Shown in pieces: positions 1-8,404 of a DNA stretch of 34,765 nucleotides; position 1 is the first letter of the stretch; each line of letters opens with the position of its first letter. The stretch lies in NCBI GenBank assembly GCA_009780885.1, contig WQZF01000021.1, forward strand, positions 1 through 34,765, read 5' to 3'. The notes beneath the pieces were generated by a model. The model had not been told where the DNA came from. It made no database searches and saw only the letters and a program-made list of their open reading frames with translations. A program made the translations under genes and the position numbers. The stretch comes from Betaproteobacteria bacterium (lineage in GTDB: Bacteria > Pseudomonadota > Gammaproteobacteria > Burkholderiales > Rhodocyclaceae).

Positions 1-593
1 AGCGCGGCGGCCAGCAGTCCCTGCTGGGTCGTGCGCCGAACTTGCGTGAGCCGGTGAGTTTGACCTGCGCCTTCTAGCCAGCTCATGAGGGGAGCGGTAT
101 CGCGTCCGTTGTGAAGACACTGGAAAGCGTCCGCCGCCGCTACGATCCGGCAAGAAGGCGAAAGCCCTTGAAGAACGCGCATCCGGTGCTCGTCAAGGTC
201 TTGCGCTTCATCGACCAGAACCAGTGGGAAGCTCCGCGCCACCCATTGACGGACGGCTTCTTGTTCCAAGAGCGCAGCCGCCAACGCGCACGGCCCGTCA
301 AACTCATTCAAAGCATTGGCTTGCGCCCGCATCGCCGGCGTAATCAGGCTCCTGCGGCGCACAGCGAGCGTTCGAGCGAACACATCGAACGTCTGACAGT
401 CAAAGCGCCGGCGGAACGCCGGGTTCTCGCCAAGGCGTGCGTCCAGACGCCGGCGCGCACCGTTCATGAAGGTCAGCGCCAAGAGCCTTTGCCCTTCGCC
501 AAGCGCGCCGTCCTGGACTATCTCCCCCGCACGGGCCACAAGATTGTGGGTCTTGCCAGTACCCGCCGCACCCTCGAAGAAATCGAACGTCAT
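1..593 (-). CDS. gajB: UvrD/Rep-like superfamily 1 helicase, GajB-like (3' end outside window)
   Basis: The frame is open without a stop from the ATG at 593 to the window edge, giving the first 197 residues. Walker A GAAGTGKT is at residues 8-15, a motif Ia-like stretch (ALTFMNGAR) near 39-47, the Walker B/motif II DEAQD at 128-132, and further SF1A-like motifs follow (AAADAFQ, LTQVRRT). This is the ATPase core of a UvrD-type helicase. The start codon overlaps the stop of the upstream OLD-family gene by ATGA, so the two are probably translationally coupled. An OLD nuclease followed by a UvrD-like helicase is the composition of the Gabija anti-phage system, in which GajA is the nuclease and GajB the helicase; the assignment to Gabija is inference from composition and order. 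The C-terminal part cannot be judged because the gene leaves the window. Confidence 0.82.
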   Translation of the reverse strand, partial: MTFDFFEGAAGTGKTHNLVARAGEIVQDGALGEGQRLLALTFMNGARRRLDARLGENPAFRRRFDCQTFDVFARTLAVRRRSLITPAMRAQANALNEFDGPCALAAALLEQEAVRQWVARSFPLVLVDEAQDLDEHRMRVLQGLSPSCRIVAAADAFQCLHNGRDTAPLMSWLEGAGQTHRLTQVRRTTQQGLLAAA

Positions 594-2422
594 GTGGGCA
601 TAAACCGGAAAACGTGCATGTCGGCGGTCGAGTCCGCCACGATGCGCATAAAGAGCGGCGTGTTGGCGTTCGCGGGATCGCGCAACACGGCGCACAAGGC
701 ATTGAGTAACTGCGCGGCGCGCGCCCGGCAGGCCACATTCCCCATGAGAACGACGGCGGCGCTCTCATGGGTCGGGGCATAGGATTTCTGGGTAAGTAAG
801 TGGGTAGTAAGCGCCTGAGCGCTGGCAAGCGGCGCCCCCAGCGCGGCCCCTAGCGCGGCCAGCATCACGGCTTCATCTGCGCCTGCGATCCACGAGACCA
901 CATGCTCCATCGCCCAGCCCTGCGGCCAAAACACCACGCAACGCGGCGGCGGGTTGCTGGCCTTCACCGCATCGAAGTAGCCACGCCCGTCATTATCCCC
1001 ATCCACGAGAATGCAAGGCCGCGCGTGAACGGCGCTGACCAGCGTGAACGTGTCGGCGATCTTGGCGTCAATGGTCGGCACGACGCCGACGAAGGTGGAA
1101 AGAAGCGGCGCGCCGTCCCCGGCGTCCTGCCAGCCTTGATGCAGTTCAAGGGCGGTTTGCAGCGCCTCCAGCCATGCCACGTCTGAAACCCCTTCGGGGA
1201 TCAGGACGTTTTCGTGCATGAGCGCGGCTACCAACTTCTGCCGCCATGCAAAGAGAAGATGCTGCTGGTGATTGGTCGGCTGTGCGGGCACCGGATCCAT
1301 GAGCGGCTTGGCGCTCAGGATTCCCTCGCGCGTTTCGACAAAGAGCGTGTCGGGCGCGGGAAACATCGCAGCGACGATGGGCGAATGCGTGGTGACGACG
1401 GTCTGGTTGCATAGCGCGTTGAGGCGATTGACCAGCCGCTTTTGCTGCGAAGGTTGAATATGCAGTTCGGGTTCCTCGACGGCCAGCATGAAGGACTGGC
1501 CCGTTTCCGCCCGCGCCTTGCCGAATTGCATGAGCAATAGAAGGCTTTGCAGGGAGACAAGGCCCGTGCCCTGGCGCTGTGACGGAAGGGTCGGCCCTGT
1601 CCCATGCGCGAAATGCGGCATGACACTTTCCAACACGGAGTCGCTGTCGGTCGCGGTCAAGCGCAGTTGAAGCCGTGGGGCGGTGGCCATGAGCGTCCGC
1701 AGTTCGTCGTTGGCGGCGCTGACGATCTCGGAAAGTCCCGGCTGGTCTTCAAGCCGCGCGCCCTCCGGCGGATTCCAGAGTCGCGCCCGTTCGGCGCGGA
1801 CGGCCTGTGCGGGCATGTCCCCGCGCGTCGCCACCACGCGGCGGAACAATTCTGAGGAGAAGGAAATCCAGCGGTCCCATGTGCGCGAGGCCGGGACCAG
1901 AAAGAAGCCTAACTCTTGAAGCGCCTTGGTCTGAATCGTTCGCAGGTACGCGTCTTCCGCGAATGGGTCGCCCAGCGTCGCCTCGTCGTCCACGAAAAAA
2001 CGGATCGTCTCGGCCTCCAACTCGTCGAGATCGAAGCGCGCGGCAAAGCCGATCTGCACCGCCAGGTCGGTATGCTGCGCGTCCGGCGCGGCGTTCAGCG
2101 TCTTGGCGTTAGGGTCGTACCATTTCTCGACCCCGCGTTCGGGACTGAACCAAGAGGAATGATGATGCGGGTCGTTGGGCGTAAAGCCCGTCACGGTGGC
2201 GATGCACAGGATACGCGCGGATTCATCTGGCGCGCTGCCGTGAAAATCGTGTTCGGTCAGTCGGCGCACCAGACGGTCGCGCCCGAACAGCAACGCCAGC
2301 GCTTCGACGACAGTGGTTTTGCCGCTGTTGTTCGGCCCCACCAGTACGGCATGACGGCCCAACGAAATATCCGCAGAACGCACGCCCCGGAAGCCGGAAA
2401 TCGTCAGACGTACAACGTGCAT
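590..2422 (-). CDS. gajA: OLD-family ATPase with TOPRIM nuclease domain, GajA-like
   Basis: This 610-residue protein has an N-terminal ABC-type ATPase of the RecF/OLD class. Walker A GPNNSGKTT lies at residues 29-37, a signature-like RQGTGLVSLQ and the Walker B-like LAVEEPELHI lie near 280-320, followed by a THSP switch motif. The C-terminal half carries a TOPRIM domain: the acidic IPEGVSD near 405 and the metal-binding LVDGDNDG near 470. This is the organisation of class 2 OLD proteins and of GajA, a nucleotide-regulated DNA-nicking endonuclease. It lies 57 bp downstream of hsdS on the same strand and overlaps the helicase gene by 4 bp. The ATG at 2422 is preceded by a purine-rich AAAGAGGGG. 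It could also be a stand-alone OLD nuclease, but the coupled UvrD gene favours Gabija-like. Confidence 0.85.
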   Translation of the reverse strand: MHVVRLTISGFRGVRSADISLGRHAVLVGPNNSGKTTVVEALALLFGRDRLVRRLTEHDFHGSAPDESARILCIATVTGFTPNDPHHHSSWFSPERGVEKWYDPNAKTLNAAPDAQHTDLAVQIGFAARFDLDELEAETIRFFVDDEATLGDPFAEDAYLRTIQTKALQELGFFLVPASRTWDRWISFSSELFRRVVATRGDMPAQAVRAERARLWNPPEGARLEDQPGLSEIVSAANDELRTLMATAPRLQLRLTATDSDSVLESVMPHFAHGTGPTLPSQRQGTGLVSLQSLLLLMQFGKARAETGQSFMLAVEEPELHIQPSQQKRLVNRLNALCNQTVVTTHSPIVAAMFPAPDTLFVETREGILSAKPLMDPVPAQPTNHQQHLLFAWRQKLVAALMHENVLIPEGVSDVAWLEALQTALELHQGWQDAGDGAPLLSTFVGVVPTIDAKIADTFTLVSAVHARPCILVDGDNDGRGYFDAVKASNPPPRCVVFWPQGWAMEHVVSWIAGADEAVMLAALGAALGAPLASAQALTTHLLTQKSYAPTHESAAVVLMGNVACRARAAQLLNALCAVLRDPANANTPLFMRIVADSTADMHVFRFMPT

Positions 2423-2475
2423 CCTACCCCTCTTTTTTTACGTTCGGGATTGATAACTTTCTTGTCGTCGGCCAT
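2404..2475 (-). CDS. possible 23-codon micro-ORF between hsdS and gajA
   Basis: An ATG-initiated 23-codon frame, beginning MADDKKVINPERKKRG, starts 4 bp after the hsdS stop and overlaps the start of the OLD-family gene by 19 bp. A GGGGGAG stretch lies about 10 bases upstream. It could act as a translational bridge between the two modules or be the remnant of a longer small protein. The MADDK opening is reminiscent of DUF3606-type small proteins, but that is only a resemblance. Nothing shows it is expressed. Confidence 0.25.
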   Translation of the reverse strand: MADDKKVINPERKKRGVGCTLYV

Positions 2476-2479
2476 GTCG

Positions 2480-3685
2480 TCACAACTCCCCCTTGAACGC
2501 CTTGTCGAGAATGGCGGGAAGCATGGCGTCCAGCTCGGCGGCGGTTTCGGTTTGGAGCGCCTTCACCGAATCGAGCTTGGATTGGAGGGCGTCGAGTTCG
2601 GCGACGACGCGGCGCTGCTTAGAAGCCGGAACATCCGGGATCAGGAGAGCAAGAACTTTCTCCTTGGAAATGTTCTTCATTGTGGGCGATGTCCCGGTAG
2701 CCGCCGTCACTATCTGGGTTCGCAGGGCAGGAGACTTCAGAGCATGGTCGAGGTACTCAGGAACTAGGTCGCTCGTTGACTTGAATATGAAGCGAAATAT
2801 CTTGTCGCTCAGCATAAGGTGCGGTCTCGTTGCACGAACTATTGCGCACGCTCCCACAAGGTCAGAAGTGTTAGCCCGACTCATAAGGAAGTCGCCAACT
2901 TTCACTTCATAGCGTTCGATTGGATCAAATGATGGTGGGAGCGCCTTGTTCTCTCTCTCATTGAAACTGCCGAACGAAACTGCTCCAACTTTAAGCACAG
3001 CCCATTCATTTGCCTCGGCGATGCGGCCCTCGGTAGCTGGGCTTTTTCCATTTTCGATCTCGGTGACATGCTCGCTCAAACGAATCCAATCGGTCGCCGC
3101 CGCCTTTCCAAAGAACGAGCGACGAGCCATAGCGAGAGTTGCCCCAAGTGCGATTGACGAAATCGACCGCACCCCCCGCGCTTCCTCCACCTTCGCGGCC
3201 AGTTCCTCGATGCGCGCGACGATGCGGCGCTGCTCGTCGAGCGGCGGGAGGGGGATATTCAGGGCTTTGAAGCGATCTTCTGAAAGCCTGACTCGATTGG
3301 TGGTGCCTTCGCTGGCTCGTTTGCACAGTTCGACAAAAGAGGCAGTCTTCGACATCCAGCCAAGGAATGCAGCGTCCAGACGATCCTCGGCTACGTCGAA
3401 TAGAGGAAAGTCGTTGGTGACGACCGCACCGTCCAACTCGTCCGGGATAAGGCCGCTTGCGCCGTGCCGTGCGTCAATTCGCGAAATGATGAATTGCCCG
3501 GATTTTGCCCGGTGGCGGCGGTCTGCGGCGATCTCAACGCCCTGCACCTGCCGGCGTTCGACAACTCCCTTGCCGTTGATGCGAACCGTTACTTCCTTGT
3601 AGGTCGCTTCCGGGACGAGCGTAATCATGTGCTCGGAACGACGGAGCACGTCACCAAGAGCAACGGTCGGCCAAGCCACACTCAT
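2480..3685 (-). CDS. hsdS: type I restriction-modification specificity subunit
   Basis: HsdS recognises the bipartite DNA target for both the methylase and the restriction complex. The 401-residue product has two variable target-recognition regions, each followed by a conserved helical segment. The first conserved segment contains PLPPLDEQRRIVARIEEL, typical of HsdS, and the C-terminal one contains a related KQRRVVAELDALQSKL. The true start is the ATG at 3685: it overlaps the hsdM stop as ATGA, and the first domain begins right after it; longer frames upstream only shadow hsdM. It works with the hsdM and hsdR products encoded immediately upstream. The recognition sequence cannot be deduced by eye. 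Confidence 0.92.
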   Translation of the reverse strand: MSVAWPTVALGDVLRRSEHMITLVPEATYKEVTVRINGKGVVERRQVQGVEIAADRRHRAKSGQFIISRIDARHGASGLIPDELDGAVVTNDFPLFDVAEDRLDAAFLGWMSKTASFVELCKRASEGTTNRVRLSEDRFKALNIPLPPLDEQRRIVARIEELAAKVEEARGVRSISSIALGATLAMARRSFFGKAAATDWIRLSEHVTEIENGKSPATEGRIAEANEWAVLKVGAVSFGSFNERENKALPPSFDPIERYEVKVGDFLMSRANTSDLVGACAIVRATRPHLMLSDKIFRFIFKSTSDLVPEYLDHALKSPALRTQIVTAATGTSPTMKNISKEKVLALLIPDVPASKQRRVVAELDALQSKLDSVKALQTETAAELDAMLPAILDKAFKGEL

Positions 3686-5238
3686 GCGCTTGCCCCCAGC
3701 GCCGCCTTGATCTCCCGCATCAGCTCGGCAATCCGCAATTCCTTCTTGAGAATGTCGTCGGCAAGCTGGTCCGGCGGCAGGTGCTCGAAGTCCACCTTGG
3801 CGCGCGGGTTCTTGCGGTCGAGGTTGCAGTTGGCGTCGAGCAGTTCCTTCGCGGACACCTTCCACGCCTGAGCGTTCTCCTCGCGCTGTTCCCACCACGC
3901 CATGCAGCCCTTGAATTCGTCGAACTGCATGGGCTGGGTCTTGGTGTAGTTCTTGCGGCCCTCGGGCAAGGGCTGCTCGTAATACCAGACCTCTTTCGTC
4001 GGGCCGGAGCGGTCGAAGAACAGGACGTTGGTCGGGATGCTGGTGTAGGGCGCGAACACGCCATTGGGCAGCCGCACGATGGTATGCAGGTTGAACTCCT
4101 TGAGAAGCTCTTCCTTGATGCGGGCGCAAACGCCGTCGCCGAACAGGGTTCCATTCGGCACGACGACGGCAGCGCGCGCCGGGCGGCCGACCGGGGTCGG
4201 CTGGCGTTTGAGCTTGCGCATGATGAGTTGCAGGAACAACAGCGCGGTTTCCGCCGTCTGACGGTCCTCCGGAAAGTTGCCCTGAATGCCCTTTTCCTCC
4301 TCGCCCCCGAACGGCGGGTTGGTGAGGATCGCATCGACGCGCTCTTTCTCACCGATCTCCGAGAGCTTGAAACGAAGCGCGTTGCCGGGGTCGATCTGCG
4401 GCGCATCCAGCCCGTGCAGCAGCAGGTTCATTTGACACAGCAGATAAGGCAGGGACTTGGGTTCGCAGCCAGTGATGGTGTCGTCTTGCAGACGCCTGCG
4501 GTCGGCGACGGTCTTCACCTGCTTTTCAAGGTGGTTGTACGCCTCCACCAGAAACCCGCCCGTGCCGCTGGCCGGGTCGAGGACGGTTTCGCCAAGGCGC
4601 GGATCGGTGACTTCCACCATGAAGCGGACGACGGCGCGCGGCGTGTAGAACTCGCCGGAATCGCCCGCCGCGTCGCGCATTTCGCGGAGCATGGATTCGT
4701 AAAGCGCGCCGAGGGTGTGAAGCTCGTCCGACGAGGTGAAATGAATCCCGCCGACCTTGTTGATGATGTCGCGCAGCAGATAGCCGCTCTTCATGCGGTT
4801 ATCGACGCCCTTGAACACGGTGGCGATCACGTCGCGGCGGTTGTCGCCGTTGGAGCTTGAGAGCGAGCGCAAATAGGCGAACAGGCCGGGGCCTTTCGTC
4901 CCGTCCACCCGCACGGCCTCGTCGGCATTGATGAAGGAAAGCAATTCATCGCCCGTGATGCCTTGGCTGTCGGCGGCCCAATCGCGCCAGCGGTACGGGG
5001 CCTCGATGGCGGCCTTGAACTTCTTGCCGGATAGCGCCGCCTCTTCCTCGCGCTGCTGCTCAAGGTCGTCGAGGAATTTCAGGAACATGATCCAGGTCAG
5101 CAGCGGCAGGCGGTCGAGGTCGCCATTCAAGCCTTTGTCTTTGCGCATGATGTCGCGCGCGGATTTCAGCAGACTCCCGAGCATCTGGGAGGTCGTCATC
5201 GGTGTGGCGTCTGCGCCGTTTTTCTTAGTTCGTGCCAT
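3682..5238 (-). CDS. hsdM: type I restriction-modification DNA methyltransferase subunit
   Basis: The 518-residue protein has an N-terminal HsdM_N-like helical domain, then an N6-adenine methyltransferase domain. The SAM-binding motif LDPASGTGGF is near residue 220 and the catalytic NPPF near 307. The motif GEFYTPR lies just before the methylase core, as in type I M subunits. It pairs with HsdS to methylate adenines in the host target. The start ATG at 5238 lies inside the last codons of hsdR (14-bp overlap), and the stop overlaps the hsdS start by 4 bp. The three hsd genes form one tightly packed unit in the order R-M-S. Confidence 0.95.
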   Translation of the reverse strand: MARTKKNGADATPMTTSQMLGSLLKSARDIMRKDKGLNGDLDRLPLLTWIMFLKFLDDLEQQREEEAALSGKKFKAAIEAPYRWRDWAADSQGITGDELLSFINADEAVRVDGTKGPGLFAYLRSLSSSNGDNRRDVIATVFKGVDNRMKSGYLLRDIINKVGGIHFTSSDELHTLGALYESMLREMRDAAGDSGEFYTPRAVVRFMVEVTDPRLGETVLDPASGTGGFLVEAYNHLEKQVKTVADRRRLQDDTITGCEPKSLPYLLCQMNLLLHGLDAPQIDPGNALRFKLSEIGEKERVDAILTNPPFGGEEEKGIQGNFPEDRQTAETALLFLQLIMRKLKRQPTPVGRPARAAVVVPNGTLFGDGVCARIKEELLKEFNLHTIVRLPNGVFAPYTSIPTNVLFFDRSGPTKEVWYYEQPLPEGRKNYTKTQPMQFDEFKGCMAWWEQREENAQAWKVSAKELLDANCNLDRKNPRAKVDFEHLPPDQLADDILKKELRIAELMREIKAALGASA

Positions 5239-7597
5239 AGAGCAGTTCTTGCAGGTCGTTCACGGCCCGGCGAAGCTCATCGGGGCCGCCGAACAGCTTG
5301 ATGATTTCGGCGGGCTGGCCGTGGGTTGAGAGGGGCGGAACCTTGAGCACGTCCGGCAGGACAAACTGCGCATCGCCGTGTTCCGCATATTTTTCCAGAA
5401 GCTCGTCGAGCACCTGACGCGCCTCGGGGGAGAACTTTTCGAAGTAGTCCTTGCGCTCGGTTTTGAGGCGCTGCGCCCGCTCGCGCCTTGTGCGCAGCGG
5501 CGCGTTGAAGGCCAGATGGCACAGCAGGTCGAAGGGGTCGGCGTTGGTCTGGCCCGTCTGTTCGGCCAGCATGTCGAAGTCGATGCCGCGCTCGGCCAGC
5601 GCGGCGATGATCTCGCGGCGCTGGCCTGCATCCGCCCAACGCTTGCGAAGCTCGGCGGAGGTTCGCGCAAGCGACCGGACGCTTTCCGCGGCGTAGTCGG
5701 TGTATTTGACGACGCGAAGCTGCTTGCCGTTCGGGTCAAGTTCGTGAACCAGATGGGCCACGATTTCGACCTGGCCGCCATCGAAATAGAACTTGCGTGG
5801 CTCGCCGGTCGGCGGTTCGATCACGCCGGGTTCGCCTTCTTCCGGCGGGGCGGGTTCCGGTTCCTGGCCTTCGGGGATCGTCTCCGTCGTCGCGGTGGTT
5901 TCCCCGTCGTCGTTGACTTCTTCTTCCGTGATCCGGGCCGGATCGCCATCGAAGTCCGGGTCGGCGAACATGCGGGTGGCCGAGCCGGTGTAGTCGAGGA
6001 TGTTGAACCACAGTTTGCCGTAGTCATCGCGCAGGCGCGTCCCGCGCCCGATGATCTGCTTGAACTCGCTCATGGATCCGACGACGCGCGCCAGAACGAC
6101 GTTCTTGCAGGTCGGCGCATCGACGCCGGTCGTCAGTAGTTGCGACGATGTGAGGATCGCCGGTGTTTTGGTTTCGAGGTCCTGGAACTTCGACAGGTGG
6201 CCGCGCCCGATGACGCCCTCGTCGGCGGTGACGCGCGCCACATAGTCGGGATACTGCGCCACAAGATCGGCATTGAGGTTGACCAGCGCCTGCCGCATTT
6301 CCGAGGCGTGCTCCTGATCGACGCAGAACACGATGGTCTTGGCGAAACGGTCGGTCTTTTTGAGGAAGTCGGTCAGATGGCGGGCGATGGCTTCCGTGCG
6401 GGCGCGCAAGGCAATGGCCCGCTCGAAGTCCCTGGTCTGGTATTCGTCATCGGGGATCGAACGGCCGAAGCGGTCAACATCGTCCTTGCTCGGCCGCCAG
6501 CCTGCCGCGTCCCATTGGGTGATGACACGATGCACGCGATAGGGGGCGAGAAAGCCGTCGTCGATGCCCTGGCGCAGGCTGTATTCATAGATCGGGTTGC
6601 CGAAATAGAGGTAGGTGTCGCGGTTGTCCTCGCGCAGCGGCGTGGCCGTCATGCCAAGCTGGTAGGCGGGCTTGAAATGCTCAAGGATGACGCGCCATGA
6701 GCTGTCGTCCCGCGCGCTTCCCCGGTGGCATTCATCGACGATGATGAGGTCGAAGAAGTCCGGCGGATAGTCGCGAAAAAGCCCGGCGCGGCGCTCGTCC
6801 TCGGCGAGCGCCTGATAGATGGCGAAATACATTTCCCGGCTTTTGACGATCTCGCCGGATTCAATCTTGTGGCGCGCGTCCCCGAAAGGGGTGAAGGTTT
6901 TGTCCTTCGGGTCGTCGATGAGAATGTTGCGATCCGCGAGGAACAGAATGCGCGGCTTGCGATGCTCTCCAGTGGTGTTCCAGCGGCTCGACCAGAGCTT
7001 CCAGCAAATCTGGAAGGCCACGATGGTCTTGCCCGTTCCCGTCGCCATCGTGAGAAGCAGGCGCTTCTTTCCAGCAAGGATGGCTTCGACCGTGCGGTTG
7101 ATGGCGATCTGCTGATAGTAGCGGGGCGGCTTGCCGCCGACCGTGTTGCAGGGGGCGATCAGGTGCTCCACCCGCTCGGGCGTGTCGATTCCGCTGCCCG
7201 CCTGATAGCGCCGCCAAAGGTCGTCAGGTGTGGGGAAGCCGGCGATGCGCGTTTCCGTCCCCTTGAAGTAGTCGATTTCGATGATCTCGGCACCGTTGGT
7301 GGCGTAGGCGTATTTGAGGCCGAGGATTTCCGCATAGTTGCGGGCCTGCTGCACGGCGTCGGTCGCGGATTTGTAGCTGGCCTTCGCCTCGACCACGGCA
7401 AGCGGAAAGTCCCGCGTGTAGCGCAGGAGGTAGTCCACCCGCTTGGGCGGCTTGCGAACAAAGCCCTTGCCCACGGGAATGACGCGGCCATCCGTGATGG
7501 TGCGCTGCTCGGCGATGGAGTGGGGTTCGTTATCCCAACCAGCGGTTTGCAGCTTCGGCACGACGAATCTACGGCAGGTGTCGGCTTCGTTTGTCAT
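5225..7597 (-). CDS. hsdR: type I restriction endonuclease R subunit, EcoEI-like
   Basis: A 790-residue translocase-nuclease. The N-terminal nuclease region has the PD-(D/E)xK-like VVEAKASYK near residue 68 and AYATNG following. The SF2 motor has Walker A TGTGKT near 186, DECHRG near 287 and MTATP downstream. The C-terminal region resembles the EcoEI_R_C domain. These features suggest the type IB (EcoEI/EcoAI) branch. The ATG at 7597 is chosen because a purine-rich GAGAG lies just upstream and the conserved N-terminus (CRRFVVPKL) follows directly; the open frame extends further 5' only into unrelated sequence. The ATG overlaps the stop of the 36-codon micro-ORF. The C-terminal linker (about 550-590) is unusually acidic and proline-rich. 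Confidence 0.93.
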   Translation of the reverse strand: MTNEADTCRRFVVPKLQTAGWDNEPHSIAEQRTITDGRVIPVGKGFVRKPPKRVDYLLRYTRDFPLAVVEAKASYKSATDAVQQARNYAEILGLKYAYATNGAEIIEIDYFKGTETRIAGFPTPDDLWRRYQAGSGIDTPERVEHLIAPCNTVGGKPPRYYQQIAINRTVEAILAGKKRLLLTMATGTGKTIVAFQICWKLWSSRWNTTGEHRKPRILFLADRNILIDDPKDKTFTPFGDARHKIESGEIVKSREMYFAIYQALAEDERRAGLFRDYPPDFFDLIIVDECHRGSARDDSSWRVILEHFKPAYQLGMTATPLREDNRDTYLYFGNPIYEYSLRQGIDDGFLAPYRVHRVITQWDAAGWRPSKDDVDRFGRSIPDDEYQTRDFERAIALRARTEAIARHLTDFLKKTDRFAKTIVFCVDQEHASEMRQALVNLNADLVAQYPDYVARVTADEGVIGRGHLSKFQDLETKTPAILTSSQLLTTGVDAPTCKNVVLARVVGSMSEFKQIIGRGTRLRDDYGKLWFNILDYTGSATRMFADPDFDGDPARITEEEVNDDGETTATTETIPEGQEPEPAPPEEGEPGVIEPPTGEPRKFYFDGGQVEIVAHLVHELDPNGKQLRVVKYTDYAAESVRSLARTSAELRKRWADAGQRREIIAALAERGIDFDMLAEQTGQTNADPFDLLCHLAFNAPLRTRRERAQRLKTERKDYFEKFSPEARQVLDELLEKYAEHGDAQFVLPDVLKVPPLSTHGQPAEIIKLFGGPDELRRAVNDLQELLYGTN

Positions 7598-7704
7598 GCT
7601 CTCGTATCGTCCGCGTGGATGGTGGTGAACGATGTCGCAAATTTTCGATACTCGCCGATGAGCGTATCGCGGAGTGAGAAGACGTCCATGTGCTTGTCGC
7701 TCAC
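7594..7704 (-). CDS. 36-codon micro-ORF coupled to hsdR
   Basis: A GTG-initiated frame of 36 codons overlaps its neighbours at both ends: its GTGA overlaps the stop of the helix-turn-helix gene, and its terminal ATGA overlaps the hsdR start. Residues include DVFSLRDTLIGEYRKF. This resembles the N-terminal stretch (MDVF.LRD.LI.DY..F..SF) of some large DEAD/DEAH helicases found in defence loci, so it may be the trimmed start of a lost helicase gene. It may equally be a coupling peptide that delivers ribosomes to hsdR. Resemblance is from memory and expression is not shown. Confidence 0.45.
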   Translation of the reverse strand: MSDKHMDVFSLRDTLIGEYRKFATSFTTIHADDTRA

Positions 7705-7928
7705 GAGCTTCTCCTTTTGACCTTGGCAGGCTTTTTCGAGGTGGACTTCTCGTTGCCTTCAGCACCCCTCGCGCGGACCCACGCGTCGACCTCGGAAAGC
7801 TTGAACTTCCAGAGACGCCCGATTTTGTGAGCAGGCAGCCCCTTCGACTCAATCCATCGGTAGATTGAGTCTTGAGCCACCCCCAAGTGCGTCACGACCT
7901 CGTCGGCCGAGGACCAAGGTTCTGTCAT
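7701..7928 (-). CDS. small MerR/excisionase-type helix-turn-helix protein
   Basis: A 75-residue protein with an HTH_17 (excisionase-like winged-helix) fold. The N-terminal SADEVVTHLGVAQDSIYRWIE gives the two helices, then GLPAHKIGRLWKF forms the wing, and the tail is lysine-rich and basic. Small proteins of this family often precede restriction-modification genes and may regulate them or help DNA recombination. It is the first gene of the leftward block; its stop overlaps the next start as GTGA. Its role as regulator of the downstream genes is inferred from position. Confidence 0.8.
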   Translation of the reverse strand: MTEPWSSADEVVTHLGVAQDSIYRWIESKGLPAHKIGRLWKFKLSEVDAWVRARGAEGNEKSTSKKPAKVKRRSS

Positions 7929-8024
7929 CTCAAGTTACTCCATAAAGGCAAGCGCTAATGCCTGCATGACGGTACCACAAAAAAACTACCAAAATCTCTG
8001 TGTTCATGCGCCTTTGCGCACTGA

Positions 8025-8053
8025 TTTACTCAAAAATTAAAAACCATTAAAAT
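8025..8053 (+). promoter_or_regulatory. sigma-70-like promoter of the XRE repressor gene
   Basis: TTTACT at 8025-8030 and TAAAAT at 8048-8053 are separated by 17 bp. The -10 box lies inside the first palindromic operator, so a bound repressor would block initiation. Prediction by eye only. Confidence 0.5.
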
Positions 8054-8096
8054 GGTTATTAGTCTTCATTTTGACTGTTTAGCGCCATTAAAATGG
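8042..8096. promoter_or_regulatory. paired operators of the XRE repressor
   Basis: The near-palindrome CCATTAAAATGG occurs twice, at 8044-8055 (extended to AACCATTAAAATGGTT, 8042-8057) and at 8085-8096. Centre-to-centre distance is about 41 bp, near four helical turns. The second copy covers the ATG at 8093. Twin operators of this kind are usual for HipB/XRE autorepressors. The divergent start of the leftward defence block at 7928 lies nearby, so the same protein could affect both directions. Confidence 0.65.
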
Positions 8097-8404
8097 TTTT
8101 TACTCTATCAACTGCCACCGAGATACTGAGCACCTTGGGCGCCCGCCTGCGGACGCAGCGTCTTGCTCAAGGCTTTTCGCAGCGCGATCTGGCGCAGATG
8201 GCCGGGTTGTCCCTGGGTGCGCTGCGCAAGCTGGAGCATGACGGGCAGTGCTCGCTGGAGACCCTGATCCGGGTCGTTCTGGCCCTGGGGCTGGTGGAGG
8301 AACTGGAAGGCCTCTTCGTGCTGAAACGCCAATCCATTGCCCAGATGGAACAAGCCGAAGCAGTCAGTCAGCGCCAACGCGCGCCGCGCAGGAAAGCCCG
8401 ATGA
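8093..8404 (+). CDS. XRE/HipB-like transcriptional repressor, orphan
   Basis: A 103-residue protein with an HTH_3 domain: LGARLRTQRLAQGFSQRDLA followed by the recognition region LSLGALRKLEHDG at about residues 15-55. This matches the HipB-like antitoxins that precede hipA. Here no hipA follows. The stop overlaps an ATG as ATGA, but the resulting downstream frame has only four codons (8401-8415), which may be the trace of a deleted kinase toxin gene. Two palindromes in its promoter suggest autoregulation. The C-terminal tail is basic. Alternative view: a stand-alone regulator of the divergent restriction block. Confidence 0.82.
   Translation: MVFTLSTATEILSTLGARLRTQRLAQGFSQRDLAQMAGLSLGALRKLEHDGQCSLETLIRVVLALGLVEELEGLFVLKRQSIAQMEQAEAVSQRQRAPRRKAR

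Noticed and set aside
111-782. plus-strand 223-codon frame at the left edge
   Set aside because: It is the antisense of the UvrD-like helicase and the end of the OLD-family gene; the minus-strand frame has Walker A, DEAQD and the ATGA overlap.
1916-4860. several plus-strand frames of 130-360 codons opposite gajA, hsdS and hsdM
   Set aside because: They run antisense to genes with full domain evidence and contain no recognisable motif or ribosome-binding context.
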